This document shows positions 7,204 to 15,639 of a DNA stretch of 54,486 nt, one piece after another. The stretch's first letter is position 1. Every line of letters starts with the position of its first letter. The stretch spans positions 1-54,486 of the forward strand of contig NZ_JADOGI010000050.1 in assembly GCF_015645445.1 (NCBI RefSeq), in the 5' to 3' direction. A program made the position numbers and the translations under genes. Source of the DNA: Nonomuraea cypriaca (GTDB lineage Bacteria; Actinomycetota; Actinomycetes; Streptosporangiales; Streptosporangiaceae). The notes beneath the pieces are model-generated. The model was not told the origin of the DNA, did not search any database, and was given only the letters and a program-made list of their open reading frames with translations.

Positions 7204-9927
7204 TCACTCCCGATGGCGGGCCGTTGTGCGGGTTCCCTCGATGAGGTCGCGCAGTTGGGAGCGCGCGGTGACGCCTAGTTTGGGGAAGCTGCGGTAGAGG
7301 TGTGAGCTGACTGTGCGTGGGGAGAGGAAGAGCTTCTCGCCGATCTCGCGGTTGGTCAGCCCGCGGGCGGCGAGCCGGACGATCTGCTGCTGTTGCGGGG
7401 AGAGCCCGGCGAAAACGCCGGGGTCGGGCGTGTCGACGTCCAGACCGGCCGCCCGCAGTTCGGCCTGCGCGCGTTCCGTCCACGGCCGGGCGCCCAGGCG
7501 GCGGAAGGTGTCGTACGCCGCGCTGAGGAACGGCCGCGCCTCGGCGATCCGGCGTCGGCGGCGCAGCCATTCCGCGTACTCCAGCAGCGCCTGCGCGCGT
7601 TCGAAGGGCCAGCGTTCCAGCGCGGGGTCGGCCAGGGCGGCCACGAAGCCGGGCTCGGCGTGGCCGGGTTCGGCCAGCAGCGCGCGGCTGCGGTGGACCA
7701 GGGCCCGCAGGCGGAGCGAGCCGCCGCGGGCGAGAGTACGGGCCGAGCGCTCGACGATCTCGATCGCGTCGGCGCGGTGGCCGCTGCGCCCGGCGGACTC
7801 GGCGAGTTCCGGCAGCGCCGGGTAGGAGGCGTGGTAGTGGGCGGGGTCGCCGTTGGGGTCGAACACCATCCGCGCGTGCTCGTAGGCCGCCTCGTAGTCG
7901 CCTCCGACCATGGCGGCGGCGGCCAGGGCGCGGTGCGCGTACACGGCAACCGATCGGCTCTCCAACTGGTCCACCAGGCGCAGCGCCTCGTCGGCGAGCG
8001 CGCGAGCACCCGCCGCGTCACCTTGGGAAGCCGCGACCATCGCGTCGATGGCGTGGGCGCACGCGACGGCGTGGTCGAGGCTCGCCGCCACGGGCAGCGC
8101 GGCGAGTTGGGCGCAGACCTCCCGGGCCTGCCCCCAGTGGCCGTACTCGAAGTAGGCCAGCGCGACGACGCCGCCCAGCCCGTCGGGGAACGGGCCCGCG
8201 GTGCGCCACGACCGTACGGCCTCGTCGAACGTGCGGACGGCCAGCGGGGTCTCGTCCAGCACCCAGGCCGCGATGGCCAGTGCGGTCATCTGTCCGGGGC
8301 GGCCCCTGGTCGCGGCGATCAGGTCCGGCAGCCGGGGCGCGAGCTCGCGGCCGCCGCCGAACGGGTCCGACACGATTCGCACCCAGTCTCGCAGCGGTCC
8401 CGCGGGCAGACGCGGCAGGATCCGGTCGATCTCCCGCCGCTGGAACTCCTCGCCCGAGTAGAAGCGCAGCACGGCGGCGGCGGCAAGCGCGTCCAGCGCG
8501 GTGGCCGGATGCGTGGCGGCCAGGTCGTCGGCGATCGCGGCCAGGTCGGCGAAAACGGTGGCGTGCTGCCTGGTCAGCGCGGCCAGGCGGCCGACGTGCA
8601 GTGAGGCGGCGGCCAGCACGGCGGGGTCGTCGGTACGGGCGCGGGCCCGGCCGGCCAGTTCCTCCACCCAGGACAGGTCCCCGGTGAAGACGGCCAGACC
8701 GGCCGCGTCCGCCAGCAGCCGAGCGCTGTCATCGCGTCCGGGACGCAGCTCCGCCGCGCGGGCCAGCGCCTTGGTCGCCGCCGCGTAACCGCCTCGCCTG
8801 CGTGCCCTGCCGGCCGTCTGCTCCAGGGCCACCGACACATCGGCGTCCGGGTAGAGGGTCGCGGCGGCGAGATGCCAGGCGCGGCGGTCCAGTTCGTCGC
8901 GCAGGGCGTCGGCCAGCGCGCGGTGGGCCTCGATGCGGGCGTCGAACGGCGCAGCGTGGTAGACCGCGGAGCGGATCAGCGGGTGGCGGAACCGTAGGTG
9001 CCGGCCTGCTCGGCGGACCAGCCGGGACTCTTCGACGGCGGGCCAGGCTTTGTCGTCGGCGTCGGGCAGCAGCGCCAGGACGGCGTCCGGGGGATCCTCC
9101 ACGTCGGCGGCGGCCAGCAGCAGCAGGGCGCGCCGGCCGGCTTCCGGCAGTTCCGCCAGCCTGGCGGCGTAGATGCCCTCCAGGCGCTCGCCGACCGGCA
9201 GCGGACCGTGATCGTCGGCGTGGGGATGGGCGTGGGCCGCCTGGGCCAGTTCGAGCAGGGCCAGTGGGTTCCCCGCGGCCTGGTCGAGCACGCGTTCCCT
9301 GATCCTGCCCGCCAGGCCGGGCGAGCGCAGGTCAAGCAGCCGTCGGGACGCCGCGTCGTCCAGCGGGCCCAGCGTGAGCGTCGGGAATTCCCGGTCGAAG
9401 CCGGGATCGCCGTCGCGTACGGCGGCCAGCACGGCGACCGGGTCGGCGTCCAGCCGCCGGGCGGCGAAGGCAAGTACGGAGGCGGAGGCGGAGTCGATCC
9501 ACTGGGCGTCGTCGAGCACGACCACGAGGGGCGCCCGTTCGGCCACCTGGGACAGCAGGGTCAGGACCGCGACACCTGTCAGCAGGGGATCGGGGGCGTC
9601 GGACACGAAGCCGAAGGCCCCCAGCAGGGCCAGGCGCTGCCTGTCGGGTAGGTCGACCGCCTCGCGCAGCACCGGCCGCAGGAGCTGGTGGAGTCCCGCG
9701 AAGGCCAGATCCCTCTCAGACTCGCGGCCGGTCGCGCGCAGCACCCGGTTGCCTGCCGCCTCGGCGCAGCGGGCCGCGTCGTCCAGCAGGGTGCTCTTGC
9801 CCGTCCCTGCGGCTCCAGACAGGAGCAGGACGCGGCCGCCGCCGGACTCGTCCGCCACGAGGGTAGAGAGCCGCTCGATCTCGGCGTTCCGCCCGATGAT
9901 CGGGTCGCGCGGCGCCCGCTCGTCCAT
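7204..9927 (-). CDS. LAL-type LuxR-family transcriptional regulator with AAA ATPase domain
   Basis: At 907 residues the protein has the size and order of large ATP-binding LuxR regulators. An N-terminal ATPase has Walker A GAAGTGKST near residue 40 and Walker B VVVLDDAQWID near residue 135. A long helical, alanine-rich TPR-like middle follows. The C-terminal LuxR helix-turn-helix at about 840-900 contains LSPQQQQIVRLAARGLTNRE and RTVSSHLYRSFPKLGV. LAL proteins activate catabolic or secondary-metabolism genes after binding a ligand and ATP. The gene is convergent with the MBL gene and divergent from the carboxylesterase, and copies of a shared 23-bp motif lie beside all three genes, suggesting it controls both enzymes. 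Confidence 0.92.
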   Translation of the reverse strand: MDERAPRDPIIGRNAEIERLSTLVADESGGGRVLLLSGAAGTGKSTLLDDAARCAEAAGNRVLRATGRESERDLAFAGLHQLLRPVLREAVDLPDRQRLALLGAFGFVSDAPDPLLTGVAVLTLLSQVAERAPLVVVLDDAQWIDSASASVLAFAARRLDADPVAVLAAVRDGDPGFDREFPTLTLGPLDDAASRRLLDLRSPGLAGRIRERVLDQAAGNPLALLELAQAAHAHPHADDHGPLPVGERLEGIYAARLAELPEAGRRALLLLAAADVEDPPDAVLALLPDADDKAWPAVEESRLVRRAGRHLRFRHPLIRSAVYHAAPFDARIEAHRALADALRDELDRRAWHLAAATLYPDADVSVALEQTAGRARRRGGYAAATKALARAAELRPGRDDSARLLADAAGLAVFTGDLSWVEELAGRARARTDDPAVLAAASLHVGRLAALTRQHATVFADLAAIADDLAATHPATALDALAAAAVLRFYSGEEFQRREIDRILPRLPAGPLRDWVRIVSDPFGGGRELAPRLPDLIAATRGRPGQMTALAIAAWVLDETPLAVRTFDEAVRSWRTAGPFPDGLGGVVALAYFEYGHWGQAREVCAQLAALPVAASLDHAVACAHAIDAMVAASQGDAAGARALADEALRLVDQLESRSVAVYAHRALAAAAMVGGDYEAAYEHARMVFDPNGDPAHYHASYPALPELAESAGRSGHRADAIEIVERSARTLARGGSLRLRALVHRSRALLAEPGHAEPGFVAALADPALERWPFERAQALLEYAEWLRRRRRIAEARPFLSAAYDTFRRLGARPWTERAQAELRAAGLDVDTPDPGVFAGLSPQQQQIVRLAARGLTNREIGEKLFLSPRTVSSHLYRSFPKLGVTARSQLRDLIEGTRTTARHRE

Positions 9928-10030
9928 GGGCCCTCCATCCAGAAATCAGCTGTACTCGTCAGCCGTGGCGCAGCGTCGTCGCAGGTCCGTGCCACCGTCT
10001 TGTCACCCTATCGACGTGTGCCGGGTGGTA

Positions 10031-10053
10031 GATGCAGTCACCTGTCGCATACC
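10031..10053 (+). promoter_or_regulatory. Motif copy 2, in the LAL/esterase divergent promoter region
   Basis: The motif has the TGCAGTCA, TGTC and ATACC blocks, lies 83 bp before the esterase start and about 100 bp upstream of the LAL start. It is the best centred of the three copies for regulating two divergent genes. It is 17/23 identical to the copy before the MBL gene and 21/23 identical (inverted) to the copy at 7164-7186. Confidence 0.6.
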
Positions 10054-10136
10054 GCTCGCCCGGGGCGGCGGCGCACGATGGACGGGCGGCGACTCTCACC
10101 GTTCGCGCCGCACGCCGAGATCTCGAAGGACGCCCG

Positions 10137-11645
10137 ATGAACCACCATGCGGACGACATCGTCGTCACCACGCAGGGCGCCGTGCGCGGCCTGCGCCGCG
10201 ACGGGACGACGGTATTCCTGAACATCCCGTACGCCGCTCCCCCGGTGGGCGCCGCCCGATTCGCCGCCCCACGGCCGCACGCCCCTTGGGACGGCGTACG
10301 GGACGCCACCGCACCGGGCCCGACCGCGCCGCAGGCCGAACGCAGGCTTGGCAGCGTGGCCATGACCCCGTACTTCGGACCGGGCTGGATCCCCGGCGAG
10401 GACTTCCTGACCGTCAACGTGTGGACGCCGGGAACCGGCGGCGCGCGGCTGCCCGTGATGGTGTTCGTCCACGGCGGCGGGTTCGTGGCCGGATCCACCC
10501 GGTCCGAGATCTACGACGGCGCCGCCTTCGCCCGCGACGGGGTCGTCCTCGTGACGCTCAACTACCGGCTGGGCATCCCGGGCTTCCTCCACCTGCCCGG
10601 CGCGCCCGACAACCGGGGCCTGCTCGACGTCATCGCCGCCCTGCGCTGGGTACGGGCCAACATCATCGCGTTCGGCGGCGACCTCGCCCGCGTCACGTTG
10701 TTCGGCCAGTCCGCGGGCGCCACGATCGTCGGCGGCGTGCTGGCCGCGCCCGAGACCGAGCAACTGTTCCAGCGCGCGATCGTGCAAAGCGGCAGCGGCC
10801 TGGGCGCCTTCACACCCGAACAAGCCGCCCACGTGACCCGCGCCGCGGCCCGCGCCCTGGGCGTCCAGCCGCACGCCGACGCCTTCGCCGGCATCCCCGA
10901 CCAGCGGCTCGTCGAGGTCATGTCCGAACTGTCGGGCATCGACCTGCGAACCGAGACAAACACCGACCCGCTCATCGGCCTCAGCTCCTTCAGTATCGTG
11001 CTCGACACGCAACCAGCGGAGGCCGTCGCCGCTGGCCGCGGCGCGGGCGTGGACCTGCTCGTGGGGACCAACACGGAGGAGGGCAACCTCTACCTGGCGC
11101 CGTTCGGGAACCTGTCCACCTCGACGGCGTCGGACGTGGACGCCGCCGCAGCCCGCTCCCACCCGGACCCGGCCCGCCTCGTCGAGATCTACCGCAAGGC
11201 CAGGCCGCAAGCGTCCTTCGGGGAACTGCGCTCGGCCATCATGGGCGACGCCCTGTTCGGCGTAGGCAGCCGGCGGCTGGCCGACGCACACGCGGAACAC
11301 ACCGTGCACGCGGGGCGCACGACCGCCGCCACTTACCGCTACTCGTTCGCGTGGCGCTCGAACGCCCTGGGCGGCGAGCTAGGCGCTACCCACGCTGTGG
11401 AGTTGCCGTTCGTCTTCGACGTCACCGGGCTGCAGCGGCTGCGCGGTCCCGAGGCCCTGCTCGGACCGGACGAGCCGCCGGCGGACCTGGCCGCCCGGAT
11501 GCACGCGGCCTGGGTGTCCTTCGCCACGACCGGCGAGCCCGGCTGGGACCGCTATGACACCGGCCGCCGGGCCACCATGCGCATCGACGGCGAATGGAGC
11601 CTGGTGGACGACCCGCACGGCGAGGAGCTCTGGACCTGGCTCTGA
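10137..11645 (+). CDS. Type-B carboxylesterase
   Basis: The 502-residue protein is a carboxylesterase/lipase of the cholinesterase-like family. The family opening is seen as GAVRGLR and FLNIPYAAPPVG; the oxyanion-hole motif is VFVHGGGF near residue 110; the nucleophile elbow is GQSAGA near 190 (family usually GESAGG); the acid appears as the glutamates in GTNTEEG near 310; and the catalytic histidine is in ATHAVELPF near 415. No secretion signal is evident. ATG 10137 follows GAAGGA; the frame is open further upstream but gives no plausible start. Divergent from the LAL regulator, it probably hydrolyses carboxylic esters together with the MBL-fold enzyme. Confidence 0.92.
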   Translation: MNHHADDIVVTTQGAVRGLRRDGTTVFLNIPYAAPPVGAARFAAPRPHAPWDGVRDATAPGPTAPQAERRLGSVAMTPYFGPGWIPGEDFLTVNVWTPGTGGARLPVMVFVHGGGFVAGSTRSEIYDGAAFARDGVVLVTLNYRLGIPGFLHLPGAPDNRGLLDVIAALRWVRANIIAFGGDLARVTLFGQSAGATIVGGVLAAPETEQLFQRAIVQSGSGLGAFTPEQAAHVTRAAARALGVQPHADAFAGIPDQRLVEVMSELSGIDLRTETNTDPLIGLSSFSIVLDTQPAEAVAAGRGAGVDLLVGTNTEEGNLYLAPFGNLSTSTASDVDAAAARSHPDPARLVEIYRKARPQASFGELRSAIMGDALFGVGSRRLADAHAEHTVHAGRTTAATYRYSFAWRSNALGGELGATHAVELPFVFDVTGLQRLRGPEALLGPDEPPADLAARMHAAWVSFATTGEPGWDRYDTGRRATMRIDGEWSLVDDPHGEELWTWL

Positions 11646-11788
11646 ACCCCCGATCCCACCTTCCACCCGAACCACCGGAGGCCATCACCTGTCGTGGTCG
11701 ACCCTCAATGCGGGGTTGCGCGCTCGGCGCGGGTGAAGCAGGAGCGGCGAGGTGCCGGCTCAAAGGTCGGCCGGTGGCCGATGCGGCA

Positions 11789-11986
11789 TCACATGGTGGA
11801 GGTGAGCCCTTCCCCGATCTTCTTCAGCTCTGCGCTGACGGCCTCGGCGCCGGGGAACTCCTCGGCGTACACCGGGCTGAACATGATCTCGGCCCACTGC
11901 CTGTCGCCCATTTGGAGGAAGAGGGTCGGGGTGCCCTTCATGCCTGTGGGTGCCGAAAAATGCGCCACCACCCTGACCTGGTGTTG
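11789..11986 (-). pseudogene. Unrecognised C-terminal fragment, possibly thioredoxin-fold
   Basis: The minus strand encodes about 65 residues including GMKGTPTLFLQMGDRQWAE and ending EELKKIGEGL-like before ATG-TGA. GTPTLFL resembles the cis-proline strand of thioredoxin or DsbA-like proteins, but the CxxC part is absent and the match is weak. In-frame sequence upstream passes through the palindrome array at 11991-12093, which is unlikely to be coding. I regard it as a gene tail fused to an unrelated control region, or a small unknown gene. Confidence 0.35.
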
Positions 11987-11990
11987 GTTG

Positions 11991-12067
11991 GAGAACGATC
12001 GCTCTCGTTTGAGCGGACGCTTAATATACTTGAGCAGTTGCTCAATCACATTTGAGCGATCGCTCAA
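11991..12067. promoter_or_regulatory. Array of four TTGAGC-type palindromes
   Basis: Four 16-bp dyads lie in 77 bp. They are 11991-12006 (GAGAACGATCGCTCTC, 7 of 8 pairs), 12009-12024 (TTGAGCGGACGCTTAA, 6 of 8), 12030-12045 (TTGAGCAGTTGCTCAA, 7 of 8) and 12052-12067 (TTGAGCGATCGCTCAA, perfect). The last three are spaced 21 and 22 bp apart, so they present the same helix face. TTGAGCnnnnGCTCAA is the style of TetR-family operators (inference). No TetR gene is in the window, so the cognate regulator is missing or remote. Confidence 0.7.
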
Positions 12068-12068
12068 G

Positions 12069-12093
12069 GGCCAGCTGGGCAGCCCAGCTGGCC
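12069..12093. repeat. Perfect 12-bp inverted repeat next to the operator array
   Basis: GGCCAGCTGGGC and GCCCAGCTGGCC are perfect arms around a single A. It directly abuts the perfect TTGAGC palindrome. With a 1-nt spacer and internal self-complementarity it looks more like a protein-binding or recombination site than a terminator. Confidence 0.55.
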
Positions 12094-12165
12094 GGCGATC
12101 ATCGCAGCTCCCTGGCATCGTGCGCTATTTGTACGGACAAGACAGCCCTCAGTGAAGGGCCGAGT

Positions 12166-12978
12166 TTAGAACGGGTTCGTACGGGTGATCACGTAGACCT
12201 TGCGAATCGTCTCGCGGATCTCCCATTCACCGCTCCAACCATCGGGCTCGACCAGCACGGCCCCAGGGCGGAGCTCGTGGATGTCTCCCCTCGAGCCCCG
12301 CACCGTTGCGTTGCCCGACAGTATGTACATGAACGAGTGGCTCCCGTCGCGTGCGACTGGAAAACGCCCGGGGGTGCACTCCCACACCCCGACCCTCGTG
12401 CGCCCGTCATCCGAGATGCGCCGACCACTCTCGACCGGCTGTCCATCTGATGGGTCGGCTCGCGGCCCGATGGTATCGACGGTGAGTTGGCTCAGCTCAT
12501 CAGGAGACACCGAGACGCCGGCAAGCAGAATTTCTGTCTTCTGCGGTGTCGTACGTGTGACGTCCTTACCCTCCGCCTTGATGACACGCTCGTGGGCGGC
12601 GATCGCGGCCCGGACGCTGGGGAGCATCGACACGGCGGCCGGCACACCCGCGTAGACAGCGACCTGCCGGATCACCGCCGTGAGCTGGTCAGGCGTGAGC
12701 CCGTTACGCAGCGCGCCACGTGAATGCGCCTCGAACTCCCGCGTCTTCCCGAGGGCGGCGGTGATGCCCAGCACAATGAGGCTGTGCTGAGCCCGGTCGA
12801 GCCGCTCGTCAGTCCAGATCTCCCCCCAGCAGTAGCCCGTCATGAACCGCTGGAACTCGACCGTCATGTCATCGGCATGGGAGGTCGCGTTGTCGACATA
12901 TTCGGAACCGAGCACCTCCCGGCGCACCTTCATACCTTCATCGTGCATGTTGTTCTCGGACAACGTCTCAGCGGACAT
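12166..12978 (-). CDS. Carboxymuconolactone decarboxylase-like protein fused to a cupin domain
   Basis: The 270-residue protein joins two domains. Residues about 10-135 match the carboxymuconolactone decarboxylase (PcaC) family, with GYCWGEIWTDERLD, RAQHSLIVLGITAALG, EFEAHSRGALRNGLT and the VIRQVAVYAGVPAA helix. Residues about 150-270 form a small cupin of the DUF861 type, with VGVWECTPGRFPV, HSFMYILSGNATV and GAVLVEPDGWSGEWEIRETIRK in separate strands. PcaC opens or decarboxylates muconolactone-like acids; the fused cupin could bind a related acid or metal. The ATG follows AAGGAG. It overlaps the upstream alpha/beta hydrolase gene by 11 bp, so the two are co-translated and may act in sequence as PcaD and PcaC do. 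Confidence 0.88.
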   Translation of the reverse strand: MSAETLSENNMHDEGMKVRREVLGSEYVDNATSHADDMTVEFQRFMTGYCWGEIWTDERLDRAQHSLIVLGITAALGKTREFEAHSRGALRNGLTPDQLTAVIRQVAVYAGVPAAVSMLPSVRAAIAAHERVIKAEGKDVTRTTPQKTEILLAGVSVSPDELSQLTVDTIGPRADPSDGQPVESGRRISDDGRTRVGVWECTPGRFPVARDGSHSFMYILSGNATVRGSRGDIHELRPGAVLVEPDGWSGEWEIRETIRKVYVITRTNPF

Positions 12979-13792
12979 GCGCGGCGATCTCCTTCGCGAT
13001 CAATTGAGGGCATTCTTGGAGGACGGTGTGTCGCGCCTGTGGCAACACCACCAGCCGACCGTCTGTCCGGTCGGCCATCAGATGAGACATGCGCGGCGGC
13101 GACCCCGCGTCGAACTCGCCGGTCATCGCCAGCAACGGCGCGCGGATGCACCCTAGGTCGTCCGCCAGATCCGTGGTGGCCAGCACCCGGTACGCGTGGG
13201 TGTAGGCCGCGCGGTCGAGCCGCTCCATCCGAGCGATGATCTCCTCGCCCACTCCGGGGTGCGCCGCGAGGTAGTCCTTGCTGTACCAGCGTTCCACGCT
13301 CTCGCGGGCGGCGCCGCCCGGCCCCTCGGCCTCGACCATCGCCAACCGTTCCAGCACGGCGGCCTGCTCCTGCTCGGTCCTGCCAGCGACCGCGCCGATC
13401 ACCACGAGCTTGCTGACGACCTCGGGATGGGTGGCGGCGAGCCGCTGGACGATGAGCCCACCCAGCGAGAAGCCGACGGTGTGAGCCGCCGCGACGTCGA
13501 GGCGCGCGAGCAGTTTCAGATGGTCGCTGACGAAGTCGTCCACGTTCCATGGACCGTCAGGTGCCGGTGAGCGGCCGTGGCCGCGCAGGTCGTAGCGGAC
13601 GATCGCCCGGTCGTGCGGCAGGTCGGCCACGACCTCGTCCCACGACTCCAGCCCGCTGCCGACCCCGTGGACAAGGACCAGCGGGGTGCCTGCTGTGAGA
13701 TCCCCTTCGATGCGGTAATGGACGCCGACCGGTGCCGTGAGAGGGCGCAGGTGGGGGATGAGCGGCGGCAACCCGGGGAAATCTGATGTCAT
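12968..13792 (-). CDS. Alpha/beta hydrolase, 3-oxoadipate enol-lactonase-like
   Basis: The 274-residue enzyme shows LVHGVGSG (oxyanion loop, about residue 40), YDLRGHGRS near 70, the nucleophile elbow VGFSLGG near 107, the acid region MTGEFDAGSPP near 225 and the catalytic histidine in QARHTVLQE near 253. The pattern is that of PcaD-like enol-lactonases and related C-C or ester hydrolases. It is clearly paralogous to the hydrolase at 26630-27490 in the same locus. It is the first gene of a two-gene unit with the decarboxylase-cupin fusion and is divergent from the aldehyde dehydrogenase gene. Confidence 0.9.
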   Translation of the reverse strand: MTSDFPGLPPLIPHLRPLTAPVGVHYRIEGDLTAGTPLVLVHGVGSGLESWDEVVADLPHDRAIVRYDLRGHGRSPAPDGPWNVDDFVSDHLKLLARLDVAAAHTVGFSLGGLIVQRLAATHPEVVSKLVVIGAVAGRTEQEQAAVLERLAMVEAEGPGGAARESVERWYSKDYLAAHPGVGEEIIARMERLDRAAYTHAYRVLATTDLADDLGCIRAPLLAMTGEFDAGSPPRMSHLMADRTDGRLVVLPQARHTVLQECPQLIAKEIAAHVR

Positions 13793-14037
13793 TGGGGACT
13801 CTGCTATCTGCTATCTGCTAGGTGTCAGGCAACTTAATGGGCATATCACTCGGGTGTCAACGACACTAGGCTCCGATGATCGCCAGAGCGCATCTATGCA
13901 GACAGTCCTGGTTGCACTCGGGCGAGGCCATTGCCCGGACCCAAATGCTGACAGACAGCCGACATATAGCTAGCCTAGTGCTCGGTCCGTCACGCCGTCA
14001 GGCCAGCGGTCATCACTTCGCCCGAAGGGACGCTCGA
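13793..14037. promoter_or_regulatory. Divergent control region with repeats shared across the catabolic cluster
   Basis: GCTATCTG occurs twice in overlapping tandem (13803-13817) and again at 27629-27636 before the transporter operon. CTGACAGACAG at 13948-13958 recurs on the opposite strand at 28968-28978 before the GntR gene. A 5-bp dyad GTGTC-AAC-GACAC lies at 13854-13866. The shared words suggest binding by the GntR/FCD regulator encoded at 28999. Confidence 0.55.
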
Positions 14038-15519
14038 ATGCCACTACTCCCCGACACCCAGGTCCACTCTCCCGAGTGGGCCGGCCGCGACTGGCGCATG
14101 TTGATCGATGGCGAGTGGGTGGAGGCCGATGGAGAACGCGAAGTACTCGACCCTGGTACCGGCAAGGTCATCGCCGTTGTCCCCGAGGCCACGATCGCGC
14201 GAACGGACGCGGCCGTCGATGCGGCCCGGCGGAGCTTCGACAGCGGGGCCTGGCACCGCCGTCCCCCCGAGGAGCGGGCGCGTGTCCTGTGGCGGATCGC
14301 GGACCTGCTCGAGGCGCGCGCAGACGAGATAGCCCTGGTGGAGGCGCTCAATCAGGGCGGTCCGCACCGAAACATCCGCAACGGTTCCGTGCCCGAGGCC
14401 GCCCGGATCTTCCGCTACTACGCCGGCTGGGCGGACAAGGTCGCCGGCCGGGCGCTGACTCTGCAGCGCCCGGGGATGGACCTGCACGCGTACACACTTC
14501 GGAGCCCGGTCGGCGTCGTCGCCCTCATTACGCCGTGGAACGCGCCCCTGCTCATGGCCACGTGGAAGGTCGCGCCCGCGCTGGCGGCCGGCTGTAGTTG
14601 CGTGCTTAAGCCAGCGGAGCTGACGCCGCTCACCGCCATCATGCTAGGCGAGATCGCGCAGGAGGCCGGCCTGCCCGACGGGGTCCTCAATATCGTCACC
14701 GGCGACGGCGCTGTCGTTGGCGCGCGCCTGGCCGAGCACCCCAAGGTGGACAAGGTCGCGTTCACCGGCTCGACGTCGGTTGGCAGGTCAATCGTCCACG
14801 CGGCGACCGGGAACCTGAAGAAGGTCTCCCTCGAACTCGGCGGCAAGTCGCCGGTGCTCGTCTTCGACAATGCTGACGTCGAGGAGGCCGTGAACGGGGC
14901 GGCCGCTGCGATCTTCTCCAACGCCGGTCAGGTGTGCACGGCCGGGTCGCGGCTCTTCGTCCACGAAGACCTGTACGACGACGTCGTTGCGGGCGTCGCT
15001 CGGCGGGCGGAGTCTCTCAAGGTGGGCTACAGCTTCGACCCGCTCTCGGAGATGGGCCCCCTCATCTCCGAGGGGCAGCGTGAGACGGTGATGGGCTACA
15101 TCGAGTCGGGGATCTCCGAAGGAGCCTCGGTGGTCGCGGGAGGGCACTCCGGCGGACCGGGCTTCTTCGTCGAGCCGACGGTGCTTGGCGATGCTCGGCC
15201 GGAGATGCGGGCGGTGCGCGAGGAGATCTTCGGCCCCGTCGTTGCGGCCATGCGCTTCACGACGATTGAGGAGGCCGTCACGGCCGCCAACGACAGCCCT
15301 TACGGCCTGGCCGCGTCGGTGTGGACCCGTGACGTCAAGACCGCCCACCGCGTCGCGTCCCAGCTCAGGGCCGGTCGAGTTGGTATCAACGTGCACGGCC
15401 TGCCCGACGTCACCATGCCCACGGGTGGTTTTAAGGAGTCTGGCTGGGGCCGCGAGCTTGGCCCCGAGGGCCTCGACCTGTTCCTGGAGACCACGTCGGT
15501 CTTCACCAAGTTGACTTGA
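14038..15519 (+). CDS. Aldehyde dehydrogenase
   Basis: The 493-residue protein is a full-length NAD(P)-dependent aldehyde dehydrogenase. It has the substrate/cofactor motif ITPWNAPLL near residue 165, GSTSVGRSI near 245, the general base in LELGGKSP near 265 and the catalytic cysteine in GQVCTAGSR near 300; EEIFGPV and the C-terminal GGFKESGWGRE are also present. The frame is open from 13876, but ATG 14038 follows GAAGGGA and gives the family N-terminus. It oxidises an aldehyde to an acid. It lies between divergent hydrolase genes and a D-2-hydroxyacid dehydrogenase on the same strand, fitting a side-chain oxidation step. Confidence 0.93.
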   Translation: MPLLPDTQVHSPEWAGRDWRMLIDGEWVEADGEREVLDPGTGKVIAVVPEATIARTDAAVDAARRSFDSGAWHRRPPEERARVLWRIADLLEARADEIALVEALNQGGPHRNIRNGSVPEAARIFRYYAGWADKVAGRALTLQRPGMDLHAYTLRSPVGVVALITPWNAPLLMATWKVAPALAAGCSCVLKPAELTPLTAIMLGEIAQEAGLPDGVLNIVTGDGAVVGARLAEHPKVDKVAFTGSTSVGRSIVHAATGNLKKVSLELGGKSPVLVFDNADVEEAVNGAAAAIFSNAGQVCTAGSRLFVHEDLYDDVVAGVARRAESLKVGYSFDPLSEMGPLISEGQRETVMGYIESGISEGASVVAGGHSGGPGFFVEPTVLGDARPEMRAVREEIFGPVVAAMRFTTIEEAVTAANDSPYGLAASVWTRDVKTAHRVASQLRAGRVGINVHGLPDVTMPTGGFKESGWGRELGPEGLDLFLETTSVFTKLT

Positions 15520-15639
15520 CAGCGGCGAGCGCGCTGAAGCCAACCCGCTTTCCGCAGAATTTCCCGCGAGCCCGCCGCCTGCCCGGCGCGCTCGCGTCAG
15601 CCGTCCGTACATTCACGCTCAGCAGTCGGGTAAGCACCC

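Noticed and set aside
7393..8604. 403-codon plus-strand frame inside the LAL regulator
   Set aside because: Antisense shadow of the LAL coding sequence; Gly/Arg/Gln-rich with no motif.
11991..12093. CRISPR array
   Set aside because: The repeats are short dyads separated by 3-6 bp, without spacers of CRISPR length and without cas genes.
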